Under the pieces are notes generated by a model, which was not told the DNA's origin, made no database searches, and saw nothing but the letters and a program-made list of their open reading frames with translations. From Berberis thunbergii (lineage: Eukaryota > Streptophyta > Magnoliopsida > Ranunculales > Berberidaceae): a DNA stretch of 64,000 bases. Positions within the stretch are counted from its first letter, which is position 1; every line of letters starts with the position of its first letter. Made by a program: the position numbers and the translations under genes. The stretch is taken from assembly GCA_003290165.1 (NCBI GenBank), contig QNQO01000455.1, positions 496,001-560,000 on the forward strand. The letters are read 5' to 3'. This document shows positions 35,701 to 47,077 of this stretch, in pieces.

Positions 35701-36145
35701 AGTGTTTTGTATCCTTGACATCCGTTATATGCGACTTGCCTACTCATTTCTCTGATTTGCCATCCAATTTGTTGAAATACTAGATCTCGTGTCTTAACCC
35801 AACATACATTTTGGTGGTCCTCCCTCCCGCAGGCTGTCCTTTAGTTATTACTTTGTCTGGGCTTCGTTGATCAGTTGTTTGTTTTTTTCAGCTCCAGTTG
35901 ATGAAACCAAAACATATGATGCTGGAGATTTAACAATCATGGTCAAAACAAGCGAGATTTCTCGTGAAGAAGACACGAAAACACCTTCAGTCCCGAGACC
36001 AGGTGCTGAAGCTGCAAAAAAACCCAACTTACCCGTCAACAAAAAGCAAGCATTCAAGAAACCTACAAAGTGTGGATCACGTCCAAAGCAACAAAAGAAA
36101 AGAGAAAAAGGAAGGGCAAAGTCAAGAGGGAGATACGCTGATTAA
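32798..36145 (+). CDS. RRP17: Nucleolar rRNA-processing protein, RRP17/NOL12 family
   Basis: The CDS has four exons: 32798-32928, 33376-33481, 35325-35439 and 35892-36145, about 201 aa. The family acts in the nucleolus in pre-rRNA processing (yeast Rrp17 is a 5'-3' exonuclease; human NOL12). Seen here: the conserved N-terminal block HIKKRALKNKAL (residues 23-34), then VSFNDKDLRDFVGGFHKRKKKRRKEA, a basic helical stretch to residue 79, an acidic middle segment (DVEQDEDGEVEPD), the motif KTSEISREED and a Lys/Arg-rich tail. Introns 1 and 3 fit GT-AG perfectly; exon 1 and exon 2 share a codon (AG/G). For exon 3 two acceptors lie 2 nt apart (exon start 35323 or 35325); only 35325 keeps the downstream acidic frame, although 35323 gives RKQER, which looks more family-like. 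ATG 32798 was chosen because the preceding in-frame residues are not family-like. The assignment is firm; the exon 3 start is not. Confidence 0.88.
33932..34131. repeat. Local repeats and 25-bp perfect hairpin in RRP17 intron 2
   Basis: 34074-34098 and 34107-34131 are perfect 25-nt inverted arms separated by the 8-nt loop ATAGAAAC. Just upstream TTGCTGAGAGTTTATTTGGG occurs twice (near 33932 and 34031), and other pieces (GTCAAATTGCCA) recur in both orientations. The hairpin is on the transcribed strand of the intron. Confidence 0.85.
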
Positions 36146-36354
36146 TGTTTCCCATTTGAAAATTATGGGGTGACATTGTTTTACATGAGACCAATATGGT
36201 GAGCAGCCAACATCCTTCAGAAAGTATCCGATTCACATCATAGAGTGTCAACTTAAAGCAAGTTTTATACTAACTACAATAGGAAGTGTACAAGCTGCAC
36301 CAAAAGGAATCCAAGTAGTGCAATGGACTATTTGAAAGATGGTGTTTTCTTAAA

Positions 36355-36670
36355 TTCTGAAAGATCATAATTTTATCTTCTTAAGATTTGGTTGGGTTGA
36401 ATGATGTACAGAGCTCTGTCTCTACTGATTTTGCAACTATTGTAGTTCATTTTGTACTATGCCTACAGCATAACGAACAGATAAATTCTGCTCTATGTGA
36501 TGTAATCAGGTTTTTTTCTTTCTGAAAGATCATAATTCTATCTTCGTAAGATTTGGTTTGGTTGAATGATGTATAGAGCTCTGTCTCTGCTGATTTTGCA
36601 ACTATTGTAGTTCATTTTGTATTATGCCTACAGCATAACGAACAGATAAATTCTGCTATATATAATCAGG
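36355..36670 (+). repeat. Tandem ~155-bp duplication in the 3' flank/UTR of the RRP17-like gene
   Basis: 36355-36510 and 36520-36670 are nearly identical (TTCTGAAAGATCATAATT ... CAGATAAATTCTGCT ... TAATCAGG). The duplication begins about 210 bp after the stop codon and probably lies in the 3' UTR, so it could duplicate polyadenylation signals. Confidence 0.85.
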
Positions 36671-38084
36671 TTGATTTTTATCTTTTTTTTATTAAAAAAA
36701 AAAAAATTCAAGCAGGGCATGTAATTGTGAACGAGAACAGGCCATGTAATTGCCGAAATGAGAATGGTCAGATTACTTATTTTGAACTAAGGGAGAGGAA
36801 GCAATTTAGCTATGATTACTTATAGGCTTGCTAGGATTTTTTGAGATGGTATCCTTGGATTACCAAAAATAACCCAAAGCAGAGGCATTAGCATTCTAAT
36901 TCTTCTCCCAAACTGGGCATTAAATATATGAATGAATTGAACGTATGGCACAGTGATCTAAAATACTGAGATTATCCAATTTCTAGACTTTTTTTTAAAT
37001 GAAAAAGAGAGCCACCAAGGTAGATGCACTACGGAGGAGGGCAAATGCCCAAGGACACTATATGATAATGACACCGCTGTAAGATTGTATTAAATTTGCG
37101 TACAACTTCTCCTTTATTGAGGATTCACTGAGAGGTTTACATACGTCTTGACTCTTGGAATGGAGAAAGAAAAGGAGAGCACCAGAATTTTCATGAGAGA
37201 AAGAATTATGATTCAGCATCACGTTCGACCTTTGACATCTCCAGGAACTTTCCGATCTCAATGCATTTCACCGCTCTATCGGAAATTCCCTCTGCCCCTA
37301 CCGCACTCCAACCTGGTAGTTAACATTGCCTGTCCAGGGTTGAGCCTTGGGATTTGACGACGGACTTGAAAAGCCACCTACAAACGCTTTACGCCCTATC
37401 ATTCCGGGAAACATCTAACTATAGACTAGGGCGACCTTTAATTCTGCAATATTTTGTTCATTAATTACTCCGGATTCTTTCATTTCCATGTAAAGATTGT
37501 TTCCTTCATGAGTACGTTTGCTTGCTCCGCCAAAGACGGATGGTTTCAATTATGTGACATTGAACGAATATGAAGGGGCGACCCACCAAAGCACGAAAGC
37601 CAAAATCTTTTAGAAAATGGATTTCTATTTAAAGAGTGCATAACCGCATGGATAAGCTCACACTAACCCGTTAATTTGGGATGAGAATGGGTTGGGGTTA
37701 TAAACTTATAATCATGGAATCATTCCATACCGGACCAGACCAGAATAGGTGTATGGATTCTCGAGAGAGAGGAGCCATGGTGGTCCCCCGTGGACTGCCC
37801 GGACGAGTGAATGGAAAGTTGTATCTACATTGAATCTCACCTGAATCGCCCCATTTATCCTCTTGAGGAGAAGTTTGGTTTCAAACCCCAGTTCGAACAT
37901 GAGGAGTACGCCATGCTAATGTGGCTTGGATGATCCACATCTCGCACGTGCGCGTGCGGGGTTTCCTTTGTCATTTTAACCCATCATATAGCCAAAATAT
38001 TTGTAGAGACACTATGCAACTCTTTTGTTTATACACTTTGTTTTCTGATAAATGCAATCATTCTGAATGCCTTTAATGAACATT
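36671..38084. other. Non-coding spacer
   Basis: No coding signal, recognisable transposon or RNA gene was seen. Short frames here lack any family pattern I know. Confidence 0.4.
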
Positions 38085-38600
38085 GATGATACATCAAAAT
38101 AGACCGTCATCACAGCTATACACATGGAAAAAATCATCCATCACGAGGATCAGGTATCCCTCCCACTTGGCCAGTTCAGAAAGCCCAGAGAGAGCAAAAC
38201 CATGCATAAAGGCCCAAACAATGTCCGTTAAAGAAAGTCATAATTAATGCTCAAATCCAGGACCAAACGAGTCTTCTCATAAAGAAGATGAACGTTAAGT
38301 AATGAAAGAGTCGTGGAGGAAATTACTCCTCCATGGACGCACTTTCATAAAAGAGGAGACTGTTACGAAGAACATCTCATTCGGTTGCGTTCTACATGCT
38401 TAAGTCACGCAAAGAATTAACTATGACTATTATATAACGTAAAAAGAACAATTGACCGAGGTATGCAAATTTAACTGAGTTTTGTCTATATTTACTTCAT
38501 TATTCAAACAGAGTTATTGACTTAAGCATCGGATGTCTTCGGCCACAAAAAAATGTAGTCTTTGACAGTCTAACGTATGTTTTGCAGGTCAAACTCACAA
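38085..38600 (+). repeat. LTR-like relic (Ty3 Tat/Ogre-like?)
   Basis: The first ~350 bp correspond to 13256-13650. It then has ATTATATAACG near 38434, TTGACTTAAGCATCGGATG near 38518 and TTTTGCAGGTC near 38581. The GACTTAAGCATCGGAG...GCAGGTC pattern is one I know from the LTRs of plant Tat/Ogre-type Ty3 elements. No internal region or paired LTR is present, so this is a decayed solo LTR at best. Confidence 0.45.
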
Positions 38601-38890
38601 GAAAACGAAATTGAATGCATCAAACATCATAGCTCAGAAAGAACATATGCATGACTTATGAAATATACTTGCTGCCACCCCATCATCACATCACCTACAA
38701 GAACAGTTAATCTTATATACATATATATATGGTACCAAGTGGAAGATTGTCACAGTTGTACATATGTGATACACAATGCGATCTTGTACATTTATAAAAA
38801 TGAACTCAGATAACCGAAAAGAAATGTTCCACTGATCTACACAGAAATTACACTTGTGAATGTGCAGTGACCAAAATATGAACTTGGACG

Positions 38891-39741
38891 CTACGCCAGC
38901 GCTTCTCTCATGATTGAACGTTGCGACAATTGTTGTTTGAAAAGCTCCCTGAAAATATGATATTTGGCATCATGAAACTTCTTCACCTTTGGATCATTTG
39001 ATGGTTTGATAACCTGTTCAAAAATAAGAATTCAGGTCATGATGTACAAAACTCATCTGAAGCAACAGTTCAAACCACTTCCATCAGTAAGCAGCAGCTC
39101 TAAAGCGATCACACCTAGTTATTCAAACCTTGTGCTTGATATTAAAACGGTATTTATTGTTGTTAGGTGTATATGATATTCACAGTACCATTATCTACTA
39201 CTAGTGCAAAACAGCTCAAGCGCCCATAGATACATGTGAAGGTTCTCCTTTGGATGATCCCAGCATCCGTGTAATGAAAAACTTCCAACAATTTTGACCC
39301 TCTTGGGATGTAAGGGTGCAAATGAAAACTAGGTTAGAAACAGAAGATATGCTGCAAAATGTAATTCATATCTACACCACCGAGGCAGTGTAATGTCTGA
39401 CTAGAAGACTATGCTTTATCCACAAAACAATCTGAGAAAATAGACTTTTTACCTGACCAGCAGCATTCAGAGCCTTCATAGCATCCTGTAGGCCAGAATA
39501 CTTCTTTGCAGCAACAGCACCAAGAATGGCAGCACCCAAGAGTACAGACTCGCTCTCTCTTGGAAGAATGATAGGACACCCTGTTTGGTTTATAAAAGAG
39601 AAGGTATAAGAACACAGACAAGGTTAATGCATGCAATATAATGTGTCCGTGAGTGCGGGTGCGCGTGATTGAGAGAGAGAGAGTGGACATGATAAATGCA
39701 AGCAGAATAATGTGCCAGTGCATGTGGGTGCACGCGTGTTT

Positions 39742-39781
<40 letters not shown>

Positions 39782-42700
39782 AATGATGTCTGCATGCTCT
39801 TGAACATATATTGTGTTTTTGGCAAGTCCACCACAAGCAAGAAGTGTGTCAATCTGCAGAAGGAACAGAAAAGTTAAATCTACTTGTAAATATATGTCAA
39901 CCATGACACAAGAAATTATTATCTTTGTACATAAAAATGGTTAAATGGGTGAAGCTACCAATTAGGGAACAGATTAAGAAAAACATGAGTACGTAGACAT
40001 GTCCATTGCAAAGATAAGCCTTCAGTTCTTCCAGGATAGGATTTTGCAAGTACCGAATCTCCTTTATTAGTTTAAGATGTGTTATTACTCCAAATATGTA
40101 TAATGTATATAGCTCAAAAAACAAGTTATGCAGCTCGAAAGGGTACATCTTCTAATACAAATCAAGATGGTATTGAGATTTACTTTGTGGCCATGGGAGT
40201 TGCAGTGCTCCACAATGTGCCTTGTTCCGTATGCAAGAGCCTGAACTGTGGCAAGGTATAGAAGCGCCAGCTGCTTCTCACTTGTATCAAGTGTTAAACC
40301 ACAGATAATTCCTTTTGCTTTTGGGTCAGCAATGGGAGACCTTAGTCATAAAGTAAACAGTCCAAATTAAAATCTAGCACTCAATTTGAGCCATGTTATA
40401 CTAACAAGAATATATTTGTACCTGTTCCCGTGGAAGTCAGGCAAGATGTGTAAATCTTCAGTTAAGGCCGCAAGAAAAGGAGTGTTCAAGTCACTTGCCA
40501 TTGATTCTAACATCTTGTTCAACACTTTAAACAGGGAAATACCTAGATAAAAGGAAAATAGAAATAAAGCAAGAAGCAGATTTCCAGTTGCAATCTTACC
40601 AACCAAGAATACATAATAAATGTGACGTCTTAAGAGTGTCAACAACATCTTACTTTGAGAAGCAGCACGATTCGCAAGGTGCGGAGCAGCAACATGGTTG
40701 TTGATTATGTGATCCAATAAAGCCCCAGTTGCACTCTGGCCACCCTCCGTGAGCCAATACTCGGGTACCATAGCTGAACATACCAAAATGGGGTGGTCAA
40801 AATTTAACTACTTTGTTGTTGCCATAACATGCAAGAACATTTTATTTATACATTCATTGGAAGTAAGCCATGTGGTTTCAATTAGTTCATAAGCCCAAAC
40901 TGGCAAATACGAGGGGTCCTGGACAACTATTGGATTTCACGAAGTCGAAAATTATCAAATGCCCATGGATGACCTTGTAAGCTTAAAATGAATGAATGAA
41001 TGACACCCCCCCCCCCCCCCCCCCCCAGCATGTGGACTATTATGCAAGACTGTACTCATTACTTGCTGAAAAATGTCACCTGTTGATTGATTGATTGATT
41101 GATAAGTACAGTACGAGGAATATATAATGCCAGACACAAAAATGACAAACAATTGAAAAAGAACTCAAGTCTTTCCTATCACGATAATCATGAAGCTCCA
41201 AAAACATACCTGACCAGAAAGGGCCCCAGATTCCCGGAACGAAAACTTTGCTTTGTGATATGGCCATATGGCAGGTAGATGTTCCACATACGAGCACCAT
41301 ACGGTGGCATATAGCTTCTTTATCATGCTCTGTAAGTCTGGAATCTGATGCAGGTGCACTTTCCATAACCCCCACGCCACCAGCATGAGCATCGATCAAT
41401 GAAGTCCCAACAGGTATTCCTGCTTGCAGATTCAGCTCCTGAAAATTGAAGTTCCCTTCTAAGGAATAAACATACGGAAGATATCAAGTTATGATGATAA
41501 ACTCAGCATAATCACCCTCAGAAGCCCACAGCAAAGAAATTCTTGCTTTTATAATATTAATGGACCTCAAAGGGAGCGCCACTTGAAATCAATGTGAATT
41601 CTTCACTAATAAGTTTCTTGCCTTCGCAGCAGTTGGCGTCAGACCAGAACCTAAGGGATGGCCAGGAAACGCAACACTTCTTCCTGTTGGCATTTACTAA
41701 GATCATTAACTGCAGCCATTAAAGAAAATAGTATAGTATAGCTTAGGAATCCAGTTTCATTCGGTGTATGTAACAAACCTTGAGAACCATTTCTTATTAA
41801 CAAACTATAAGAGGTGATAACTAATGCTTATAGAGTTCTCTTAAAATTTCCAGAAAACTTAATAATGCACCAAAAAATATAAGAAATGGTGGGGCAAAGA
41901 AATAAATATGTAGTGGAAGAAAATAATTTAGATATGCAGGAATGTATGTGGCATCATTAGTATGACAGATTGACAGTTATATCCCTTGCAAGCACTATAA
42001 CTCAACAATGATATCATAGCATGAAATGCCCTACCAATCTTAGCATGATGACCCTCTACAAGGTCACTCAGTCCAATCTCCTCCAAAAACTGATCGTCCC
42101 ATCCACAGGCTTCCATATCTCGGTAATCTTTCTCAGTTTTCTGTTGCATGTGAGCATGACCAAGATATGTCCACTTGCAGACTGTTGTGCATAAACTTCG
42201 AGTATCATCTCCAGTTGCTCTAGGAAAATGAATGAGAAATAGAAAAAAAAAAAAAAAAACAACAACAACAATTGTTAGGATACAAATAAGTGCAAGGGCC
42301 TCTGAACATCATTTGAACATCCAGAAGTGCGAACAATTAGAACAAACTCTTGATAACATCAGAAGATGGATACAAAACAAAACCTGTAAGACAACCAATC
42401 ACTCAAATCCATCCACCGAAATGCCATAGACCAGGATTCTTTCAAATTCTCCTTTACCCATAAAAGCTGTAAAAGGAAGTCTTTCGTAAACCACAATCCA
42501 TGTACAGCAAAATATTCAAAAACCAATAATCTCCCTCAGCATCAAATATGCATATCAATTTATTTTTTATGATCAGGAAAACAAGATGCTGAATTAATTA
42601 GAAAAGAGAGGAGCAGTGGAAAGAAACACTGACTCCCCCAAGTAGTATACATCAAGTTTTCTAGTAAGAACTATGCAATCCCAGTTAAACATACAAGAAG

Positions 42701-45700
42701 AGAATTGAATCTCTCCAAACCTATCCCAATTACAACCCATAACCATAAAGTAATTTTGGTATCTATACACAGGCTATCTATTGTTTTATGCACATTCTAG
42801 AAGACCATTGTTCTTTCCCTCCAAATATGCACATGAATTTTGTGAAGTGGTGCTTACTCACTTATGTTGAAATCAACTAAAAGTTGGTAATGGGAAGTAA
42901 AACCATTACAACATATGACTTGTCATATACAGATCTGTGTTTCGAGAAAAGGATCTTCATGAAGATATAACACCATTACAACATAAAAGCTTCCATGCAG
43001 GCCCCAGTTCATTTCTTCACCAGAGAAATCCCACAGTTAGAACCCAACTCCCGATCTATCTTTTTTTTTTGTTGATGTAAAACAAGATATGTAATTTCTA
43101 ATATGTGTGTTTGTGTGTGTGGGTGGGTGGGTGTGGGTGAAAGCAAGTGCGTGACTGAGACCCTTACAATACCAAACAAAAATATAATACATATATGTAT
43201 GTGTGTGTGTGTCCTGGGTTATTATCAGATCTTTGAGTAACAGCTGCCATTGGAGCTAAAGCTCCCCCGCAATGTGCAAGGATTACAGGATGTTCTTCTA
43301 CCTCATACATTAAGCAAAAATAACATGAACTGTGCTATTACTAGATGCGAAGAGTAATGCACAATAATAAAGTATGTAATATGCCAAAAGAAATGAAAGG
43401 GTTATAGTGTTTTAAAGTATCACCTTCACAATTCTTTCTCAGAGGGAGTTCAGTTTGAAAGCTTCCTCAAAGAATACCAACTCAAGGACCACTTGATTGC
43501 TATAAAGGAAGTGCAGACTCTCCGAAAAACTTGCCGCACTCGTGTCCGTCACCATACGCATTGGTCACATGGTTCAACCAGTGTTAAACACATGGTCAAT
43601 GTGGCCAACGTGTCAGACATACCTCCGACACACCCAAAAGTCAAAACTCAATCAGTTAGGACATAGGCAAGACCCGACAATCAATTTTTTTTTCCTTTTA
43701 GGCGGGCTCAAATAATCACCTAATTTGAACGTTGTTAGTCCATCTAAAATGAGGACTTTCAAGTGTGAGTCAAGACAAACAGGGTGGTGAAACTACTGAA
43801 GCATAGACTCTTCTTCTACTCTCTTTTGTTTCTTTTCTCCTTTACTTTTCTACTATATTTTTTTCTTGCGACATAGTGTCATCTTCTTCTTCTCTCATTT
43901 CTTTTTTATGTTTTTTTTTCTACTTGCAACAAAGATGAAGACACTATTTGTGTTTCATTTCCATTTTCAAACTTTTTGTTCTTTTCTATTTGAATTCATC
44001 ATTTATTAGATTATTGTTTATGTTCATATGACTCAGATAAAACAAAATGTATAATGTGTCACCGATTCCGAGTTGGCATGGCAGTCCATATGCATCTTTA
44101 ATTGCTACATAAAACTCAACTACACAACATTGACTCCAATGCAAGCCTAGAAAAGGCACTCGTAGTAGGACAACAACATTGACTTGAGGAAAATGAAGTA
44201 ATGACAAGACAAAACTGATATCGTTCATTGTTATGGTCCTTATGGATAGATCATATTCCTAAAGAATTTAATAGCACTAAGCGAATAAAAATTTAATGCC
44301 CCTTGTACTCAAATATCATTTGGATCAATGTTGAATTCACTGTGTATACTGATCAAACCCACCGATAGAGCACTAACTGTCCTACGTGTTGTATCCATGT
44401 TGATAAACCGATGCATTATTTTTACCAAAGAGTCGTAAACATGCAATTAAAATCACACTAAAATCCATTTTTCAAAAACTTTGCAATTGACATGATCGAG
44501 GGAGCAGAAGACCCTTTCTGCTGCAAATCGCTAACTAGCCACTAAGAAAAGAGTTGAAAGAGATCCTGAAAACTATGATACGATAGAAACATCAACTCCA
44601 TGAAAAAAATAAACTGCGGGCAAGAAAGTACCTTAGGAGGTTGCATCTCAGGCGACAGAGCCCCACCACAATACTGCAGTACTGGTGAATTGCTGGAATT
44701 GATCCGCTCAGCTTGATTTACAGCTCTATGATCCATCCATACAATAATATTTCTCTTTGTATCACCACTCCGAGAAACGGTAACAGGAGCATCATCAGCA
44801 TCAATGGCAACTGAAACCAAAAACAAGTTGTCCAAAGTCACGAGAATATTTCAAATGTCAATGGTTGTTTATAAACGGCAATGCTGATGATTAATATATA
44901 TATATATATATATGATGAAAGCAACATCAAAACGTGAAGAATATCATAGGAAATGAGAGATAGATCACAAACCAAGAGAGCAAGTAGCCGTGAATCCGAT
45001 ACTGCTTACTTCTTTGTCATTGACATTCGCTATATTGCATGCTGTTTTCACCGCCGTGCATATCGCATGCCAGATATCTGTTGAGGATTGCTGATTTGAT
45101 GTATAAAAGTTAGTAAAAGGAATTCCATATAATTCTTAACGGAGGTAGTCCTACTTATAGCTAATACAAAAATGGCACAGGTATTGTGAACACAAAATCT
45201 TCATGTTTTCTTTCATTCACCAAAGCATTTATCAAGTCATTCTTCAGTTTACAAACCTTTAATATCCAAGAACAACAATTAACAGTGAAATTTTAAATAG
45301 TTGAAATTCTAGTCACCTCGATACAATCACCATCTTTCCATATCTGGATAGGGCTACTAGATGTACCCAGAAGCTTTCCATTCTCATCAAAGAGACCTAC
45401 ATTACACATCTCAAATCAAAGCCAGCACTAACCCTTCACAATACTACTATGTGAAATATATTGATCACCGCTTCGAAATATAATAACGCGGACTCAAAAG
45501 TTCTACTAAAGTGAAAATTTCTCATTACATCATACTTTAATAGTCATAGAAAGTTCAATAACTTCTTTTAGTTAGTGAATTTGTCACAACATTCTACTTC
45601 TACAAAGCCACTTGCAATCAATCAAACTTACTGAGAACTATGTACCACGAACTTGCACTCAAATATTTCCATTTCTTCCGTGCATAATAACTATTCTAAA

Positions 45701-46364
45701 ATGCCATTAAACATCATCAAGAAACAAAAAATAACATCCAAACACCAAATTCATCAGTTCAAGGAAAGGAAGCAAAATTTTATGCTATTGATATCAAACA
45801 AATTTCAATATGGGGTTATCACTGTGTAGCATTGATGAAGCCAAACATGAAACAAGAAACAACAATCAATCTCAAATTTGATCAATTGAAATGAAAACTC
45901 ACAATCAAATCCAATCAACATACTGAAAATCGTAAATTGCAATCAAAATCTCTTCAAACAAATCAAATTGAATGACAAATCATCAATAAAATAAAACTGA
46001 TGAGCTTACTAAAAACTCAGACATTGCGATTAAATTTTCTTGAAACAAACTATCTTAAACAATCTTGATCTAGGAAATGAGATAAGCCATTTTCCATGTG
46101 TTATGCAGATTTCAGCTGTTTGGGTGTCTATTTACTAACAGAAAAATAGATTATTAGTAAGACTTGTTTTCCACTACTCCGAGGGATGCTTCGGAATTCA
46201 CTAAAAACTGTTTCAATTTTCATGTCTATTTTCCATGCAACCAAACGAGGCAAGAGATAAATGGTTGGCAACGTACCAGCGCGAGCGCTACTGGTACCAA
46301 CATCGACGCCGAGGAAGATGGTCCGAGGAGGAAGAGAGTAATCATGTGCGGTGTTGTCGAGCAT
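38891..46364 (-). CDS. FGGY: FGGY-family carbohydrate kinase (D-ribulokinase type)
   Basis: Fourteen exons, listed in gene order: 46364-46277, 45396-45317, 45090-44973, 44810-44632, 42466-42384, 42219-42035, 41683-41622, 41438-41210, 40773-40654, 40542-40422, 40340-40184, 39853-39781, 39580-39453, 39013-38891. They join without any frame error to 581 aa, the usual length of the plant/YDR109C/FGGY subfamily, which phosphorylates D-ribulose with ATP. Visible features: the N-terminal nucleotide-binding strand [13 protein letters not shown] (residues 18-30), WMDHRA in exon 4, [10 protein letters not shown] in exon 5, DAHAGG (281-286) with GTSTCHM in exon 8, the [13 protein letters not shown] segment in exon 9, PDFHGNRSP in exons 10-11, and the C-terminal ATP-site motif CGGLAKN (481-487). 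No signal peptide is obvious. ATG 46364 is the first in-frame Met after an upstream stop. All introns are GT-AG except intron 7, which has a GC donor (AAG/GCAAGA). Confidence 0.95.
39747..39779. repeat. (GA)n / (CT)n microsatellite at the FGGY exon 12 donor
   Basis: An uninterrupted AG run of about 33 bp. On the sense (minus) strand it is (CT)n and starts inside the 5' splice site: exon 12 ends at 39781 and the intron begins GTCTCTCTCT. Confidence 0.9.
41006..41026. repeat. Poly-C run (21 C) in FGGY intron 8
   Basis: A pure run of 21 C on the plus strand, hence G21 in the FGGY pre-mRNA. It lies between exons 8 and 9. Confidence 0.9.
42467..44631 (-). other. Long intron 4 of the FGGY gene
   Basis: A 2165-bp intron, far larger than its neighbours. 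It contains a GT/GGGT-rich microsatellite (about 43104-43139) and a second (GT)n near 43197-43212. No inserted gene or complete transposon was recognised. Confidence 0.75.
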
Positions 46365-47077
46365 TTTGGAAGCGGATTTGGGGTTGGGAATGGTGGTGGA
46401 GCGAGAGACAAGTGGTGTGGAATCTGAGCTAGTAGGACGAACCCAAGCAGCAGAATTAGCCCTGGGCCAATGCCCTCCACTGCGCCCTCCTTATCTGATC
46501 CTATGGCCTATCATGAAAGATGATTAATCATAATCAGTTTTTTTTTTTTTTTTTGTAAGGGTTGTTCATTTATATTGGCGCCAAGATGTTCTCTTGGCCA
46601 TCCATCTCGATGATAAAGAATGAAAGGATGTGTGTGATGTGATTATAGGATATCAAATTTCTACATTTGTATGTGAGGGAATCCAAAACTAGATAGGATA
46701 ATCTTAACAAAAATGTAAGAACCACATACTCCAGGCTTTTTTTTAACAAAAATTTGAGAGTTAGATTCTTTAGGGGAGTGCAGGCGTGACCTACTGTCAT
46801 TCAATTTAATTTTTTGAAAAAATGTTGATATATATGTTTATAATGAATATTGACATTTTGTTGAAGGATGTAATAAATATAGAAAACTTGTATCTAACAC
46901 CTATAGTTACTTTCTAGATTCAAAGTTAAGCCTAAATGTAATAGACGTTAAAAACAATCATTGCAGTTTTGTAGTCTATGTTTTGGATGAAATGATGACA
47001 AAACCACTTATTTTTATATGAAAAATAAATTCATTCATTAGCAAAAAAAAATTGGAAGTCAGTTATAGAACCCAAAT
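46365..47077. other. FGGY 5' flank and spacer
   Basis: The first ~130 bp upstream of the FGGY start are relatively GC-rich and include one TGGGCC motif near 46465. Beyond, the sequence is AT-rich with poly-T (46539-46554) and no coding signal. Confidence 0.45.

Noticed and set aside
39409..39904. Three minus-strand frames with poly-SL repeats
   Set aside because: They translate the (CT)n microsatellite in FGGY intron 12 and parts of the flanking exons.
46226..46480. 84-codon minus-strand frame overlapping FGGY exon 1
   Set aside because: A different frame from MLDNTAHD...GVDVGTSS; a GC-rich leader artefact.
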